Source: SIG480 sp045636865
GTDB taxonomy: Bacteria > Bacillota > Clostridia > Oscillospirales > JAAYXM01
DNA: 64,000 nucleotides
Direction: 5' to 3'
Assembly: GCA_045636865.1 (NCBI GenBank)
Contig: JAZTYJ010000004.1
Span: 1-64,000, forward strand
The translations under genes were made by a program, and so were the position numbers. The notes under the pieces are model-generated. The model was not told where the DNA came from. It was given only the letters and a program-made list of their open reading frames with translations, and made no database searches. Below are positions 34,878-43,559 of this stretch, one piece after another. Positions within the stretch are counted from its first letter, which is position 1, and every line of letters starts with the position of its first letter.

Positions 34878-34945
34878 TGTATATTTTATGGCTTTTGTGA
34901 AAAACTTGATTTAAACGGGTTTGGTTTGCAAAGGCGGAGAATTAA

Positions 34946-36121
34946 ATGACATACAGAAGTATTGAAGAAGGTTTTTTGAAGTATTTTGGCAAAAGAGAAG
35001 AGATTTTTGTATATTCGGCACCGGGAAGGGTTGAGCTTGGGGGAAATCACACCGACCATCAGGGCGGTTGCGTTCTTGCGGCGGCGATAGATAAAAAGAC
35101 ATACGCCGCGGCCTCAAAACGATGCGACGGACGTATCTGTGCAGTATGCGAGGGGTTCGGAAAATATGAAATTTTGGTTTCGGACCTTGAAAAAAGAGAG
35201 AGCGAAAAAAACACAACAATCTCTCTTATAAGGGGTATCGCAAAAGGTTTATGGGAGAGAAATGCTCTCCGCTGTGGGGCCGATATCTATGTAAAGTCGG
35301 ATGTGCCGAAAGGCTCGGGGCTTTCGTCGTCCGCCGCTTTTGAGGTGCTTGTCGCAACCGTGCTTTCGGATTTGTCGGAGGTAAAGCTTTCACCTTATGA
35401 CATCGCGAAAATCGGACAGGATGCGGAAACGGAATTTTTCGGAAAACCGTGCGGACTCATGGACCAGATGGCGAGTGCGCTCGGAGGAGTTGTTGAGATC
35501 GATTTTGCGAAAAATCCACCGGTGTTTTCAAAAATTGAATGCGATTTCAAAAAGTACGGATACAATCTCGTAGTCGCAGAATCAGGCGCAGGACACGAGA
35601 ATCTGACGGAAGAATACGCCACCATTCCAAAAGAAATGGGACTTATTGCAGCTTTTTTCGGGAAGAGTCGGCTGTGCGAGGTTTCGGAAAAAGAGTTTTA
35701 TAAAAAACTTAAGGAAGTCCGAAAAACAGCGGGAGACCGCGCGATTTTGCGCACGATACATTACTTTAACGATGACCGCCGCGCAAGAATGCTTGCAAGA
35801 CACTTAAAAGACGGTGACTTTCAGGCGTTTTTAAAACTCATTAAGGCGTCGGGAGATTCATCTTTTAAGTATCTTCAGAATATTTATCCTTCGGGGGCAA
35901 AAAGGAATCAGGAGCTTGCGCTTCTTGTTTCAATCTGTGAAAGGTTTCTTCTTTCCGAGGGTGCGGTGAGGATTCAGGGCGGGGGCTTTGGCGGAACGGT
36001 TGAGGCGTTTGTTCCGATTGAAATGACAGATGAGTTTAGAAAAAATGTTGAAAAAATTTTCGGCGAAAATTCCTGCCGCATTTTGTCGGTATCGCAAGTT
36101 GGCGGCAGACGGGAAAGGTAG
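34946..36121 (+). CDS. galK: Galactokinase
   Basis: GHMP kinase that phosphorylates alpha-D-galactose at C1, the first step of the Leloir pathway. The 391-residue product shows the substrate signature APGRVELGGNHTDHQGG, the ATP-binding GHMP loop VPKGSGLSSSAAFE, the QDAETEFFGKPCGLMDQMAS block with the catalytic Asp, and the C-terminal VRIQGGGFGGTVEAFVP motif. AGGCGGAG precedes ATG 34946. It is the first gene of galK-galE-galT; the promoter is not obvious from sequence. Confidence 0.95.
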   Translation: MTYRSIEEGFLKYFGKREEIFVYSAPGRVELGGNHTDHQGGCVLAAAIDKKTYAAASKRCDGRICAVCEGFGKYEILVSDLEKRESEKNTTISLIRGIAKGLWERNALRCGADIYVKSDVPKGSGLSSSAAFEVLVATVLSDLSEVKLSPYDIAKIGQDAETEFFGKPCGLMDQMASALGGVVEIDFAKNPPVFSKIECDFKKYGYNLVVAESGAGHENLTEEYATIPKEMGLIAAFFGKSRLCEVSEKEFYKKLKEVRKTAGDRAILRTIHYFNDDRRARMLARHLKDGDFQAFLKLIKASGDSSFKYLQNIYPSGAKRNQELALLVSICERFLLSEGAVRIQGGGFGGTVEAFVPIEMTDEFRKNVEKIFGENSCRILSVSQVGGRRER

Positions 36122-36129
36122 ATTTTGAT

Positions 36130-37119
36130 ATGGAAGTTGCAGTTCTCGGCGGTGCGGGGTATATCGGCTCGCACACGGTTAAGAAGCTTCTTGATGCGGG
36201 ATACGCCGTAACCGTGATAGATAATTTAAGAACGGGGCATATAGAGGCGGTGGATGCGCGCGCAAGCTTTAAAAAGGGAGATATGCGCGACGAGGAGTTT
36301 TTAAAAAGGACATTTTCGGAAACGCATTTTGGTGCAGTTATGCACTTTGCCGCAAGCTCTCTTGTCGGAGAGAGTATGGGAAAACCGCTTGAATATTACG
36401 ACAACAATGTCGGCGGTGCGATTTCGCTTATAAAGGCGATGGTGGCGACAGACACAGACAAAATTATTTTTTCATCAACGGCTGCGGTTTACGGTGAGCC
36501 ACGGGAGATACCGATATCAGAGAGTTCGCCGACTGAACCGAAAAATACCTATGGCGAAACGAAGCTTGTGATGGAAAACATATTTCGCAGAATGTCGGAT
36601 ATCGGGAAAATGCGATTTGTATCACTGCGGTATTTCAACGCGTGCGGTGCGGATGATAGCGGAAGACTCGGGGAGGCGCATAATCCCGAAACGCATCTTA
36701 TTCCGAATGTTCTTGCCGTTGCAAACGGAAATGCAAGAGAGGTTTCGGTTTTCGGAAATACCTATGACACGCCTGACGGCACATGCATACGAGATTATAT
36801 ACATGTGAGCGACCTTGCGGATGCGCACATCCTTGCTCTTTCGTACTTGCAAAAGGGCGGAAAAAGTGATATATTCAATCTTGGGAACGGTGCAGGGTTC
36901 TCGGTGTCTGAAGTCATAGAGTCCGCAAGACGCGTAACGGGGTTTGAGATACCGCAGAATATAGTTTCAAAGAGGGCGGGCGATCCTGCGCGACTTGTTG
37001 CATCGAGTGAAAAGGCGAAGAATATTTTAGGTTGGACTCCGTTATATACGGAGCTTGATGAAATAGTAGGCTCTGCCTGGGTATGGCACAAGTTGCATCC
37101 GAAAGGATATGAAAAATGA
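36130..37119 (+). CDS. galE: UDP-glucose 4-epimerase
   Basis: Interconverts UDP-galactose and UDP-glucose using bound NAD. The 329-residue product has the N-terminal GGAGYIGSH nucleotide motif, VIDNLRTGH, the catalytic SSTAAVYG serine region and the YxxxK motif in NTYGETKLVMEN, then LRYFNACGAD and TCIRDYIHVSDLADAH, all classical GalE signatures. It lies eight bases after galK and its last codons overlap the galT start (ATGA). It is distinct from the other epimerase at 12175, which lacks the classical GalE C-terminal signatures. Confidence 0.96.
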   Translation: MEVAVLGGAGYIGSHTVKKLLDAGYAVTVIDNLRTGHIEAVDARASFKKGDMRDEEFLKRTFSETHFGAVMHFAASSLVGESMGKPLEYYDNNVGGAISLIKAMVATDTDKIIFSSTAAVYGEPREIPISESSPTEPKNTYGETKLVMENIFRRMSDIGKMRFVSLRYFNACGADDSGRLGEAHNPETHLIPNVLAVANGNAREVSVFGNTYDTPDGTCIRDYIHVSDLADAHILALSYLQKGGKSDIFNLGNGAGFSVSEVIESARRVTGFEIPQNIVSKRAGDPARLVASSEKAKNILGWTPLYTELDEIVGSAWVWHKLHPKGYEK

Positions 37120-38600
37120 GTATATTTGCTGATGTTGAGGCAATAATCCGATACGCCGGAGAGCGTGGTCTCATATCTCCGCTTGACCACACATACGTGC
37201 AGAATCGGATAATTGATATTCTTCATATAGATGAATTTGAAAAAGAGGAGCCGTCTGAAGAAAAAACGCTTTCAGAGCTTCTTTTGTCGATGTGCGAATT
37301 TGCGGCAGAGAAGGGAATTATCGGAAGGACACAGACGGAGTTTGACCTTTTTGACACGCGGATTATGGGCGAGCTTTGCCCGAAACCGTCTGAAACGATA
37401 AGCCGCTTCTGCGAGATGTATCTCGAATCTCCGGAATGTGCAACCGATTGGTTCTATGAATTTTCAAAGGATACAAACTATATCCGTCGTGACCGCATGA
37501 AGCGCGATATGAAGTGGAAGACGGAAACGGAGTACGGAACGCTTGATATCACCATAAACCTATCAAAACCCGAAAAGAGCCCCGATGAGATAGCACGACT
37601 CGGAAAAATGAAAAAATCGGGCTATCCTGCGTGTCCGCTTTGCCGCGAGAGTGAAGGCTATTCGGGGCGTGCTGACTTTCCGGCAAGAGAAAACCACAGA
37701 GTTATGCCGATTGAGATCTGCGGCGAGCTCTGGCAGTTTCAGTATTCGCCGTATGTGTATTACAACGAGCATTGCATCGCGCTCAATAACGAGCACGTTC
37801 CGATGTGTGTCCATGACAGGGTTTTTGACAACCTCTTTTCGTTTCTCGACGCATTCCCACACTACTTCATAGGTTCAAATGCAGGGCTTCCGATAGTTGG
37901 CGGTTCGATTCTCTCGCACGAGCATTTTCAAGGCGGGAGATATACGTTTGCCATGGAGATGGCAGAGGAAGAAAAATACTATAAAGTTCCGGGATATGAA
38001 GACGTTTCGGTTTCACGCGTAAGGTGGCCTATGGCTGCCGTGAGGATGAGATGTGAAGACAGGGGAAGACTCTCATCTCTTGCCTCTCGCATCCTTGAGA
38101 AGTGGAAAAATTACACGGATGAGAATGTCGGTATTTTTGCGGAAACAAACGGCGGGCTGCATAACACAATAACACCGATTGCAAGACTTCGCGATAACCA
38201 ATATGAGCTTGATGTGGTTTTTCGAAACAACATAACAAGTGAGGAGCATCCCGACGGAGTTTTTCATCCGCACAAAGAGCATCACCACATAAAAAAAGAG
38301 AACATAGGTCTTATAGAGGTTATGGGGCTTGCGGTTTTGCCGCCGCGACTGAAAAGAGAAACGGAGCTTCTCTGCAAGTGCGCGGATGAGGGACGTCCGT
38401 TTGATTTCTATGAAGAAACAAAAAAACACGCCGCGTGGGCAGAGAGTATCATGGCAAATAAAAAGGATGGCGAGAATACAGAAGAATTTTTCCTCCGCGA
38501 AATCGGAAAAGTTTTTTTAAATTGCCTTTTTGACGCATCTGTATTCAAGCGCGACGAAAAGGGGCTTTTAGCATTTGACAGGTTTATGAAGACGATATAA
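37116..38600 (+). CDS. galT: UDP-glucose--hexose-1-phosphate uridylyltransferase (class II GalT)
   Basis: Exchanges UMP between UDP-glucose and galactose-1-phosphate. At 494 residues it is the long Firmicutes-type (class II) enzyme. Landmarks are the CPLCRESEGYSGR block with paired cysteines, PVYYNEHCI-like SPYVYYNEHCIALN, GSNAGLPIVGGSILSHEHFQ and the C-terminal HPHKEHHHIKKENIGLIEVM. The HEHFQ region holds the nucleotidylated histidine in this class. The start overlaps galE by four bases, giving translational coupling. With galK and galE it completes the Leloir pathway in one operon. Confidence 0.95.
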   Translation: MSIFADVEAIIRYAGERGLISPLDHTYVQNRIIDILHIDEFEKEEPSEEKTLSELLLSMCEFAAEKGIIGRTQTEFDLFDTRIMGELCPKPSETISRFCEMYLESPECATDWFYEFSKDTNYIRRDRMKRDMKWKTETEYGTLDITINLSKPEKSPDEIARLGKMKKSGYPACPLCRESEGYSGRADFPARENHRVMPIEICGELWQFQYSPYVYYNEHCIALNNEHVPMCVHDRVFDNLFSFLDAFPHYFIGSNAGLPIVGGSILSHEHFQGGRYTFAMEMAEEEKYYKVPGYEDVSVSRVRWPMAAVRMRCEDRGRLSSLASRILEKWKNYTDENVGIFAETNGGLHNTITPIARLRDNQYELDVVFRNNITSEEHPDGVFHPHKEHHHIKKENIGLIEVMGLAVLPPRLKRETELLCKCADEGRPFDFYEETKKHAAWAESIMANKKDGENTEEFFLREIGKVFLNCLFDASVFKRDEKGLLAFDRFMKTI

Positions 38601-38610
38601 GGGGATTTTT

Positions 38611-39345
38611 ATGCACGCAAAAAAGACGCTGATTTTAATACGGGTGCTGGTTGTTATACTGTTTGTGATGTTTCTTGCGTTTAAAATGGCGCAGAGCTTT
38701 TCAAAGAGAGCCGCAGAGGATTTTACGGTGCGCGGAGTCGACATTTCGTCGCATCAGGGCTGGATCGACTGGGAGAAGTTTTCGGAAAACGACCTTGACT
38801 TTGCATTCATAAAAGCAACAGAGGGAAGCACGTTTAAAGACAAATTCTACAATTCAAATATAAAAGGTATTCAGAATACGGATATTGTACCCGGCGCATA
38901 TCACTTTTTGAGCTTTGAGAGCGACGGAAAAAGTCAGGCAGAAAACTTTATTTCGTCTGTTGATGCAAAAAGTATTTCTCTGCCGCCCGTGATTGACCTT
39001 GAGCTTTACGGAGAGTATAACAAAAAACCGCCGTCAAATGCGAAGGTGCGCGAGATTCTTGATGAGATGATACCGCGCCTTTATGAAGAATACGGCAGGT
39101 ATCCGATTATTTATACGAACAGGCGCGCATATGCGCTGTATGTTTCGGGCGCATATGAAAACTGCGACATATGGATATGCGACTTGAAAAAGATACCTTC
39201 GCTTCCCGACGGCAGAAAGTGGACATTCTGGCAGTATTCACACACGGAGACTCTGACGGGATATGCCGGAGGAGAAGCTTATGTTGATATGAATGTTTTT
39301 TCAGGTAGCGAAGAAGAGTTTGAAGAATACATAAAAAAGCCATAG
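38611..39345 (+). CDS. Glycoside hydrolase family 25 lysozyme (muramidase)
   Basis: A 244-residue N-acetylmuramidase that cleaves beta-1,4 MurNAc-GlcNAc bonds of peptidoglycan. An N-terminal hydrophobic segment (about residues 6-28) is a signal peptide or membrane anchor with no clear cleavage site. The GH25 domain has GVDISSHQGWIDWEKF, FAFIKATEGSTFKD, VPGAYHFLSF, the catalytic PPVIDLELYGEY and the closing WTFWQYSHTETLTG with AYVDMNVF. It starts ten bases after galT and may be cotranscribed, though its role is in cell-wall remodelling rather than galactose use. A terminator overlaps its stop codon. Confidence 0.93.
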   Translation: MHAKKTLILIRVLVVILFVMFLAFKMAQSFSKRAAEDFTVRGVDISSHQGWIDWEKFSENDLDFAFIKATEGSTFKDKFYNSNIKGIQNTDIVPGAYHFLSFESDGKSQAENFISSVDAKSISLPPVIDLELYGEYNKKPPSNAKVREILDEMIPRLYEEYGRYPIIYTNRRAYALYVSGAYENCDIWICDLKKIPSLPDGRKWTFWQYSHTETLTGYAGGEAYVDMNVFSGSEEEFEEYIKKP

Positions 39346-39369
39346 TAGTTGTCTACCATGGCTTTTTTG
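39333..39369. terminator. Bidirectional terminator, GH25 / mnmE
   Basis: Stem AAAAAAGCCAT/ATGGCTTTTTT extended by an imperfect inner part, with A/T runs on both sides, between convergent genes. The GH25 stop codon lies inside it. Confidence 0.85.
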
Positions 39370-39385
39370 ATTATATAGTATATTG

Positions 39386-40732
39386 TTATTTTCCTACGCA
39401 GAACCGCGAAAAAATTTCGGAGAGAACGCTCTCCTGAGCGTAGTTTCCCGTGATTTCCGCAAGCGTGTTTATCGCCGATTCAATATCGCTTACGGCAAGA
39501 TCGGGAAAAACTCCGTTCTTAAAAGAATCTGCCGCAGAGCGAATGAAGCTTTCTGTGCGGTCGATTGCTGACTTGTGGCGCGGATTTGTTATGATTTTGC
39601 CGTCGCACGGGATGTCGTTCATGCCGACAGCCTCGGTGATGAGGTCTTTGAGTCTGTCGATGTTTGAGTTTTCCTTTGCGGAAACGAAGATATGCAAAAG
39701 TCCGTCGAAAAGGGTTTTATCAACACTCTGCGGAAGATCACTCTTGTTGATTACGCATATGCAGGGCTTCGTTTTTGAGAGCGAAAGAACCTCTGCGTCA
39801 TAATCTGTCATATCTCCTGCACCGTCAAAAACGGAGATTAGAAGGTCAGCATCCTCTGCCGCCTTGCGACTGCGCTCAATTCCGAGTCGTTCAGGTTCGT
39901 CCTTTGCATCGCGAAGACCTGCGGTGTCTATAAGATGAAGCGGGATTGAATTGAGAGATAAACTCTCTTCAACCGTGTCGCGCGTAGTTCCCTCAATGTC
40001 AGTAACGATGCTTCGGTCGGTTCCTAAAAGTGCATTCAAAACCGAGGATTTTCCAACATTCGGACGCCCTATGATTGCAACTCTGACACCGCTTCGGAGA
40101 AGTTGACCTTTTGAAAACGAACCCGAGAGAGCTCTTGCACGCTTTGCAATATCATAAAGAGAATCGGATAGCTCGTCGCGCTCGTGCTGCTCGATTTCAT
40201 CGTCGGGATAGTCGACAAATGCATAAAACTCGGCGGCAATACCTGCAAGAGCAGATGAAATTCCGGAAATCTCACGACCGAGTGCACCGTTTAACTGTTC
40301 TGCGGCGTTTCTTGCCGCAAGAGTTGTTTCGGAATCAATAAGGTCAATTATTGCCTCTGCCTGAGTAAGGTCCATCTTGTCATTTAAAAATGCGCGACGC
40401 GTAAATTCTCCGGGATCTGCCGGACGTGCGCCTGCGGCAAAGAGCGAGTTTAAAACATCGCGGAGAACGGCAACGGAGCCGTGGCAGAAAAACTCAACGG
40501 AATCTTCGCCCGTAAAGCTCTTCGGACCGCGGAAAAAAACCGCCATACCAAAGTCGAGAACTGTTCCGTCGGGGGAGAGAAAGGTGCCCGTAATCATCTC
40601 GCGCGGAGAGTCTCCGAGGCGTCTTGAAAACACGCGCTCACATACAGACAGAGCGTCATCACCCGAAATGCGGATCATACCAACTGCTGATTTTATCGGC
40701 GCAGTTGCAATTGCCGCAATCGTATCTGCCAT
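39386..40732 (-). CDS. mnmE: tRNA uridine-5-carboxymethylaminomethyl modification GTPase
   Basis: With MnmG it modifies U34 of certain tRNAs. ATG 40732 (448 residues) is taken because GGGAGG lies just upstream and MADTIAAIATAPIKSAVGMIR is the normal N-terminus; the longer open frame upstream has no such support. The N-terminal folate-binding domain contains KSFTGEDSVEFFCHG and the DPGEFTRRAFLN segment. The G domain has GRPNVGKSSVLNALLG, DIEGTTRDT, DTAGLRD and NKSD. The protein ends in FCVGK, with the conserved C-terminal cysteine. A strong promoter lies at 40773-40801. Confidence 0.96.
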   Translation of the reverse strand: MADTIAAIATAPIKSAVGMIRISGDDALSVCERVFSRRLGDSPREMITGTFLSPDGTVLDFGMAVFFRGPKSFTGEDSVEFFCHGSVAVLRDVLNSLFAAGARPADPGEFTRRAFLNDKMDLTQAEAIIDLIDSETTLAARNAAEQLNGALGREISGISSALAGIAAEFYAFVDYPDDEIEQHERDELSDSLYDIAKRARALSGSFSKGQLLRSGVRVAIIGRPNVGKSSVLNALLGTDRSIVTDIEGTTRDTVEESLSLNSIPLHLIDTAGLRDAKDEPERLGIERSRKAAEDADLLISVFDGAGDMTDYDAEVLSLSKTKPCICVINKSDLPQSVDKTLFDGLLHIFVSAKENSNIDRLKDLITEAVGMNDIPCDGKIITNPRHKSAIDRTESFIRSAADSFKNGVFPDLAVSDIESAINTLAEITGNYAQESVLSEIFSRFCVGK

Positions 40733-40772
40733 ATTCACACCTCCCGCAGTAAAAACTTTTCTGATGCTACCG

Positions 40773-40801
40773 ATTATAGCATAACGCGCGCAAATAGTCA
40801 A
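40773..40801 (-). promoter_or_regulatory. Promoter of mnmE
   Basis: On the - strand, TTGACT (40796-40801), 17-bp spacer, TATAAT (40773-40778), just after the feoB stop. Confidence 0.78.
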
Positions 40802-40812
40802 ACAGAGTGCAG

Positions 40813-42903
40813 TTACAGTGCCTTTAAAATCAGGTTTGAAAGAAGACACAGAATGATACCGAAAATAGTCGGCAGAAGGAAAGAGACAATAGTCCATTTG
40901 AGGCTTTTTGTTTCTTTTTTTATTGTGAGCAAGGTCGTTGAACACGGCCAATGCATAAGTGAGAAGAGAATGTAGGAAACTGCGGTGGAAACATCCCAGC
41001 CGTTTCGGATAAGTATTTCCGCAAGCGACGTGATTTCTGAAATTTCGGTCAGAGAAGATGCGGAAGTATATGCCATTATGGCAAGCGGGAGAACTATTTC
41101 GTTTGCGGGAAAGCCGAGTATAAAGGCGGTGAGGATAATTCCGTCAAGCCCGAGAAGTTGCGCGAAAGGATCAAGAAATGAAGAAACTCTGTCGAGTATA
41201 CTTATATTCCCGATATGCACGTTTGCCATAATCCAGATAAGAAGACCCGAAGGCGCGGCAACAGCCGCGGCTCTGCCGAGGACAAAAAGCGTTCTGTCAA
41301 AAACGGAACGGACGATAACCTTTAAAATCTGAGGGCGGCGATATGGCGGAAGCTCAAGAGAGAAGGATGATGAAACCCCGCGCAGAAGGGTGAGCGAGAG
41401 AAGCTTTGACGCTAAAAAGGTAGCCCCGATTCCGAGCAGAATGAACAGAACGAGATACATAGCAGAAAGGGAACTTTTGAAAAAGCCTGATTTTGTGCCG
41501 ATAAAGAAAATTGTTATTACCGAAATGAGAGACGGAAATTTTCCGTTGCAGGGAACAAAGGCGTTGGTCAGAATCGCGATGAGACGTTCGCGTGGTGAAG
41601 AGATTATTCTCGCGCCGACAACGCCTGCCGCGTTGCAACCAAAACCCATACACATAGTCAGGCTCTGCCGTCCGCACGCGTTGCACTTTTTGAATGCGCG
41701 GTCAAGATTGAAGGCGACGCGCGGCAGAATTCCCGAATCTTCAAACAGGGTAAAAAGCGGAAAGAAGATTGCCATCGGAGGCAGCATAACCGAAACAACC
41801 CACGAAAGCACGCGCCACACACCGCAGACAAGCGCATCCGAAATAAGCGGTGGAAGACGGATTTTTAAAAGAAAAGCATAAAGGGGAGCCTCGGCATCAG
41901 ACAGAAGAGAGGAGAGATATGCAGACGGATAGTTTGCCCCCTCAAGAGTCAGCCAGAAAACGAGCATAAGCCCAAGCAGCATAATGGGAAAGGCAAAGAT
42001 GCGGCTTGTTAAAATGCGGTCGAGACGCCGCTCACCTACGGTGTAGAATTCTCCGCCCGAAACGCAGTTTTCATAAATTTCGTGCGCTTTTGCCGAGACT
42101 GAAGCGGAAATTTCGTCTGCGATGCCGGTTTGGGATGTTTCTGCGATGATTTTCTGTATTTTATCGTCGTTTTCCGCATCAAAGCCGTATTCCTCTTTAA
42201 AGCGTGCAAGAAAAGTTTTGTCTCCGATGAGAAGTCGCAGAGCGCAGAATCTCGGAAACGGACAATCTGTTTTTTGGGAAATTTGCTCCGAAAGCTTCGT
42301 TATGAGCGATTCCGTATCATCGGAGTAAATTGTCAAAACGGTAGCATTTTCGGGAGAATCATCCGAAAAGGCATCGAGAAGCTCCAGAATGCCCTTTCCT
42401 TTTCTTGCCTCGGTTGCAATTACGCGCATCCCAAGCTTAAGAGAAAGCGCATCCAAATCGACATTTATTTTTTTCTTTCGCGCTTCGTCCATAAGATTTA
42501 TGCACACAACGACATCTGGTGTAATTTCGCTTATCTGAAGAACAAGGCAGAGATTTCGCTCAAGTGATGTCGCGTCGCATACGACAACGGTTTTGTTGCA
42601 ATCTCCAAAACACAAAAAATCCCGGGCAATTTCCTCTTCGGGTGAGTGAGGGAGAAGAGAGTATGTACCCGGAATATCGACAACCGAAAAGCTTTTATCA
42701 TTGTGCAGACACTTTCCGACGGCGACATCAACCGTCTTGCCGGTCCAGTTTCCGGTGTGCTGGGAAAGCCCGGTAAGCTCATTGAAAAGCGTGCTTTTTC
42801 CGACATTCGGATTTCCCGCAAGCGCAATTACAGGATTTGTTTTATCTATAACCAACGCGTCGGAAAGCGTGCGCCTTCCGACACTTTTTGAAGTAAGACC
42901 CAA
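40813..42903 (-). CDS. feoB: Ferrous iron transport protein B
   Basis: Fe(II) uptake protein of 696 residues. An N-terminal G domain (about residues 22-190) has GNPNVGKSTLFNELTG, the switch TGNWTGKTVD, DIPGTYSLLPHSPEE and INLMDEARKKK. The membrane part has the two Gate/FeoB core regions with CNACGRQSLTMCMGFGCNAAG and VPCNGKFPSLISVI, typical for this family, and about eight to ten helices. The start is TTG 42903, placed immediately after the feoA stop (taaTTG), with GAGGTGAT inside the end of feoA as ribosome site, so translation is coupled to feoA. Confidence 0.95.
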   Translation of the reverse strand: MGLTSKSVGRRTLSDALVIDKTNPVIALAGNPNVGKSTLFNELTGLSQHTGNWTGKTVDVAVGKCLHNDKSFSVVDIPGTYSLLPHSPEEEIARDFLCFGDCNKTVVVCDATSLERNLCLVLQISEITPDVVVCINLMDEARKKKINVDLDALSLKLGMRVIATEARKGKGILELLDAFSDDSPENATVLTIYSDDTESLITKLSEQISQKTDCPFPRFCALRLLIGDKTFLARFKEEYGFDAENDDKIQKIIAETSQTGIADEISASVSAKAHEIYENCVSGGEFYTVGERRLDRILTSRIFAFPIMLLGLMLVFWLTLEGANYPSAYLSSLLSDAEAPLYAFLLKIRLPPLISDALVCGVWRVLSWVVSVMLPPMAIFFPLFTLFEDSGILPRVAFNLDRAFKKCNACGRQSLTMCMGFGCNAAGVVGARIISSPRERLIAILTNAFVPCNGKFPSLISVITIFFIGTKSGFFKSSLSAMYLVLFILLGIGATFLASKLLSLTLLRGVSSSFSLELPPYRRPQILKVIVRSVFDRTLFVLGRAAAVAAPSGLLIWIMANVHIGNISILDRVSSFLDPFAQLLGLDGIILTAFILGFPANEIVLPLAIMAYTSASSLTEISEITSLAEILIRNGWDVSTAVSYILFSLMHWPCSTTLLTIKKETKSLKWTIVSFLLPTIFGIILCLLSNLILKAL

Positions 42904-43128
42904 TTATATCACCTCAACGAGTATATTTTCCGACTGCTCGCGCCGAAGCGCGATCAGAGCACCCCTCACGAGAAATGCAGAAGGATCACCGAGAGGGCTT
43001 TTTACGGCGCACTCGAGTGTTGCACCGCAGAAAAAGCCAAAGTCGGAAAGTCTCGGCATTGTGCCGTCAAGAGAAATGATTTTCCCCTTATCTCCGCATT
43101 TTAAATCGCAAAGCCGCACCGTCATCAT
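42904..43128 (-). CDS. feoA: Ferrous iron transport protein A
   Basis: A 74-residue SH3-like cytoplasmic partner of FeoB. The pattern GDKGKIISLDGTMPRLSDFG, then FFCGATLECAVKSPLGDP and AFLVRGALIALRREQSENILV, is typical FeoA. AAAGGAG lies five bases upstream of ATG 43128; a second ATG follows directly. It is the first gene of feoAB. The promoter is not obvious, and I saw no clear Fur box. Confidence 0.9.
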   Translation of the reverse strand: MMTVRLCDLKCGDKGKIISLDGTMPRLSDFGFFCGATLECAVKSPLGDPSAFLVRGALIALRREQSENILVEVI

Positions 43129-43185
43129 AATTACTCCTTTTTGTGTTCTCGTTTTACCTTATGCAAAATGAGAAAAACAGGTTAC

Positions 43186-43217
43186 AAAAAAGGTGGCAGA
43201 CAATATCGTCTGCCACC
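43186..43217 (-). terminator. Terminator of the small DUF6472-like gene
   Basis: Ten-bp perfect stem GGTGGCAGAC/GTCTGCCACC with a T-run on the - strand at 43186-43191, insulating feoAB from the upstream small gene. Confidence 0.88.
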
Positions 43218-43225
43218 ATATGAAA

Positions 43226-43405
43226 TCAATTTTGTTTTCTGACTATCGTGTATTCATCGCCGGGGTGATAATAGGGGCATCCCTTCTGCGAAAAGATGTC
43301 ATATCTCCCTGCATCATCCTCATCCATATCTATAATGCAGTAGTAATCGCCGAATTCGTCGTCGTATTCGTAGTTGAGGCAATACTCACAAATGATTCCG
43401 TCCAT
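43226..43405 (-). CDS. Small cysteine-containing protein, DUF6472-like
   Basis: A 59-residue protein, starting at ATG 43405 behind GGAGG and ending nine bases before its terminator. It begins MDGIICEYCLNYEYDDEFGD, continues with YYCIIDMDEDDAGRYD and ends GCPYYHPGDEYTIVRKQ. The CxxC, single C and GCPYY cysteines suggest a small metal-binding fold. It matches the pattern I recall for the Clostridial family DUF6472, whose function is unknown. A consensus promoter, ribosome site and terminator all frame exactly this frame, which argues strongly that it is real, although it is very short. Confidence 0.85.
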   Translation of the reverse strand: MDGIICEYCLNYEYDDEFGDYYCIIDMDEDDAGRYDIFSQKGCPYYHPGDEYTIVRKQN

Positions 43406-43435
43406 AAAAACCTCCGAGATAAGATGTATGCTCTT

Positions 43436-43464
43436 ATTATAACAGTATATTCGGGGAACGTCAA
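43436..43464 (-). promoter_or_regulatory. Promoter of the small DUF6472-like gene
   Basis: On the - strand, TTGACG (43459-43464), 17-bp spacer, TATAAT (43436-43441). Confidence 0.82.
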
Positions 43465-43480
43465 ATATTTACATTTTCTG

Positions 43481-43510
43481 TTGTTAAATCTATCTGACAT
43501 ATGGTATAAT
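43481..43510 (+). promoter_or_regulatory. Promoter of the MocA-type oxidoreductase gene
   Basis: TTGTTA (43481-43486), 18-bp spacer, TATAAT (43505-43510), back to back with the divergent small-gene promoter. Confidence 0.65.
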
Positions 43511-43559
43511 CTATAAATACGAACAAGTAGGACATCTTTTGATAAAGGAGCGACAGACA

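Noticed and set aside
43193..43516. 107-codon + strand frame opposite the small cysteine protein
   Set aside because: Promoter, GGAGG site and terminator all point to the - strand 59-codon gene; the + frame has none of these.
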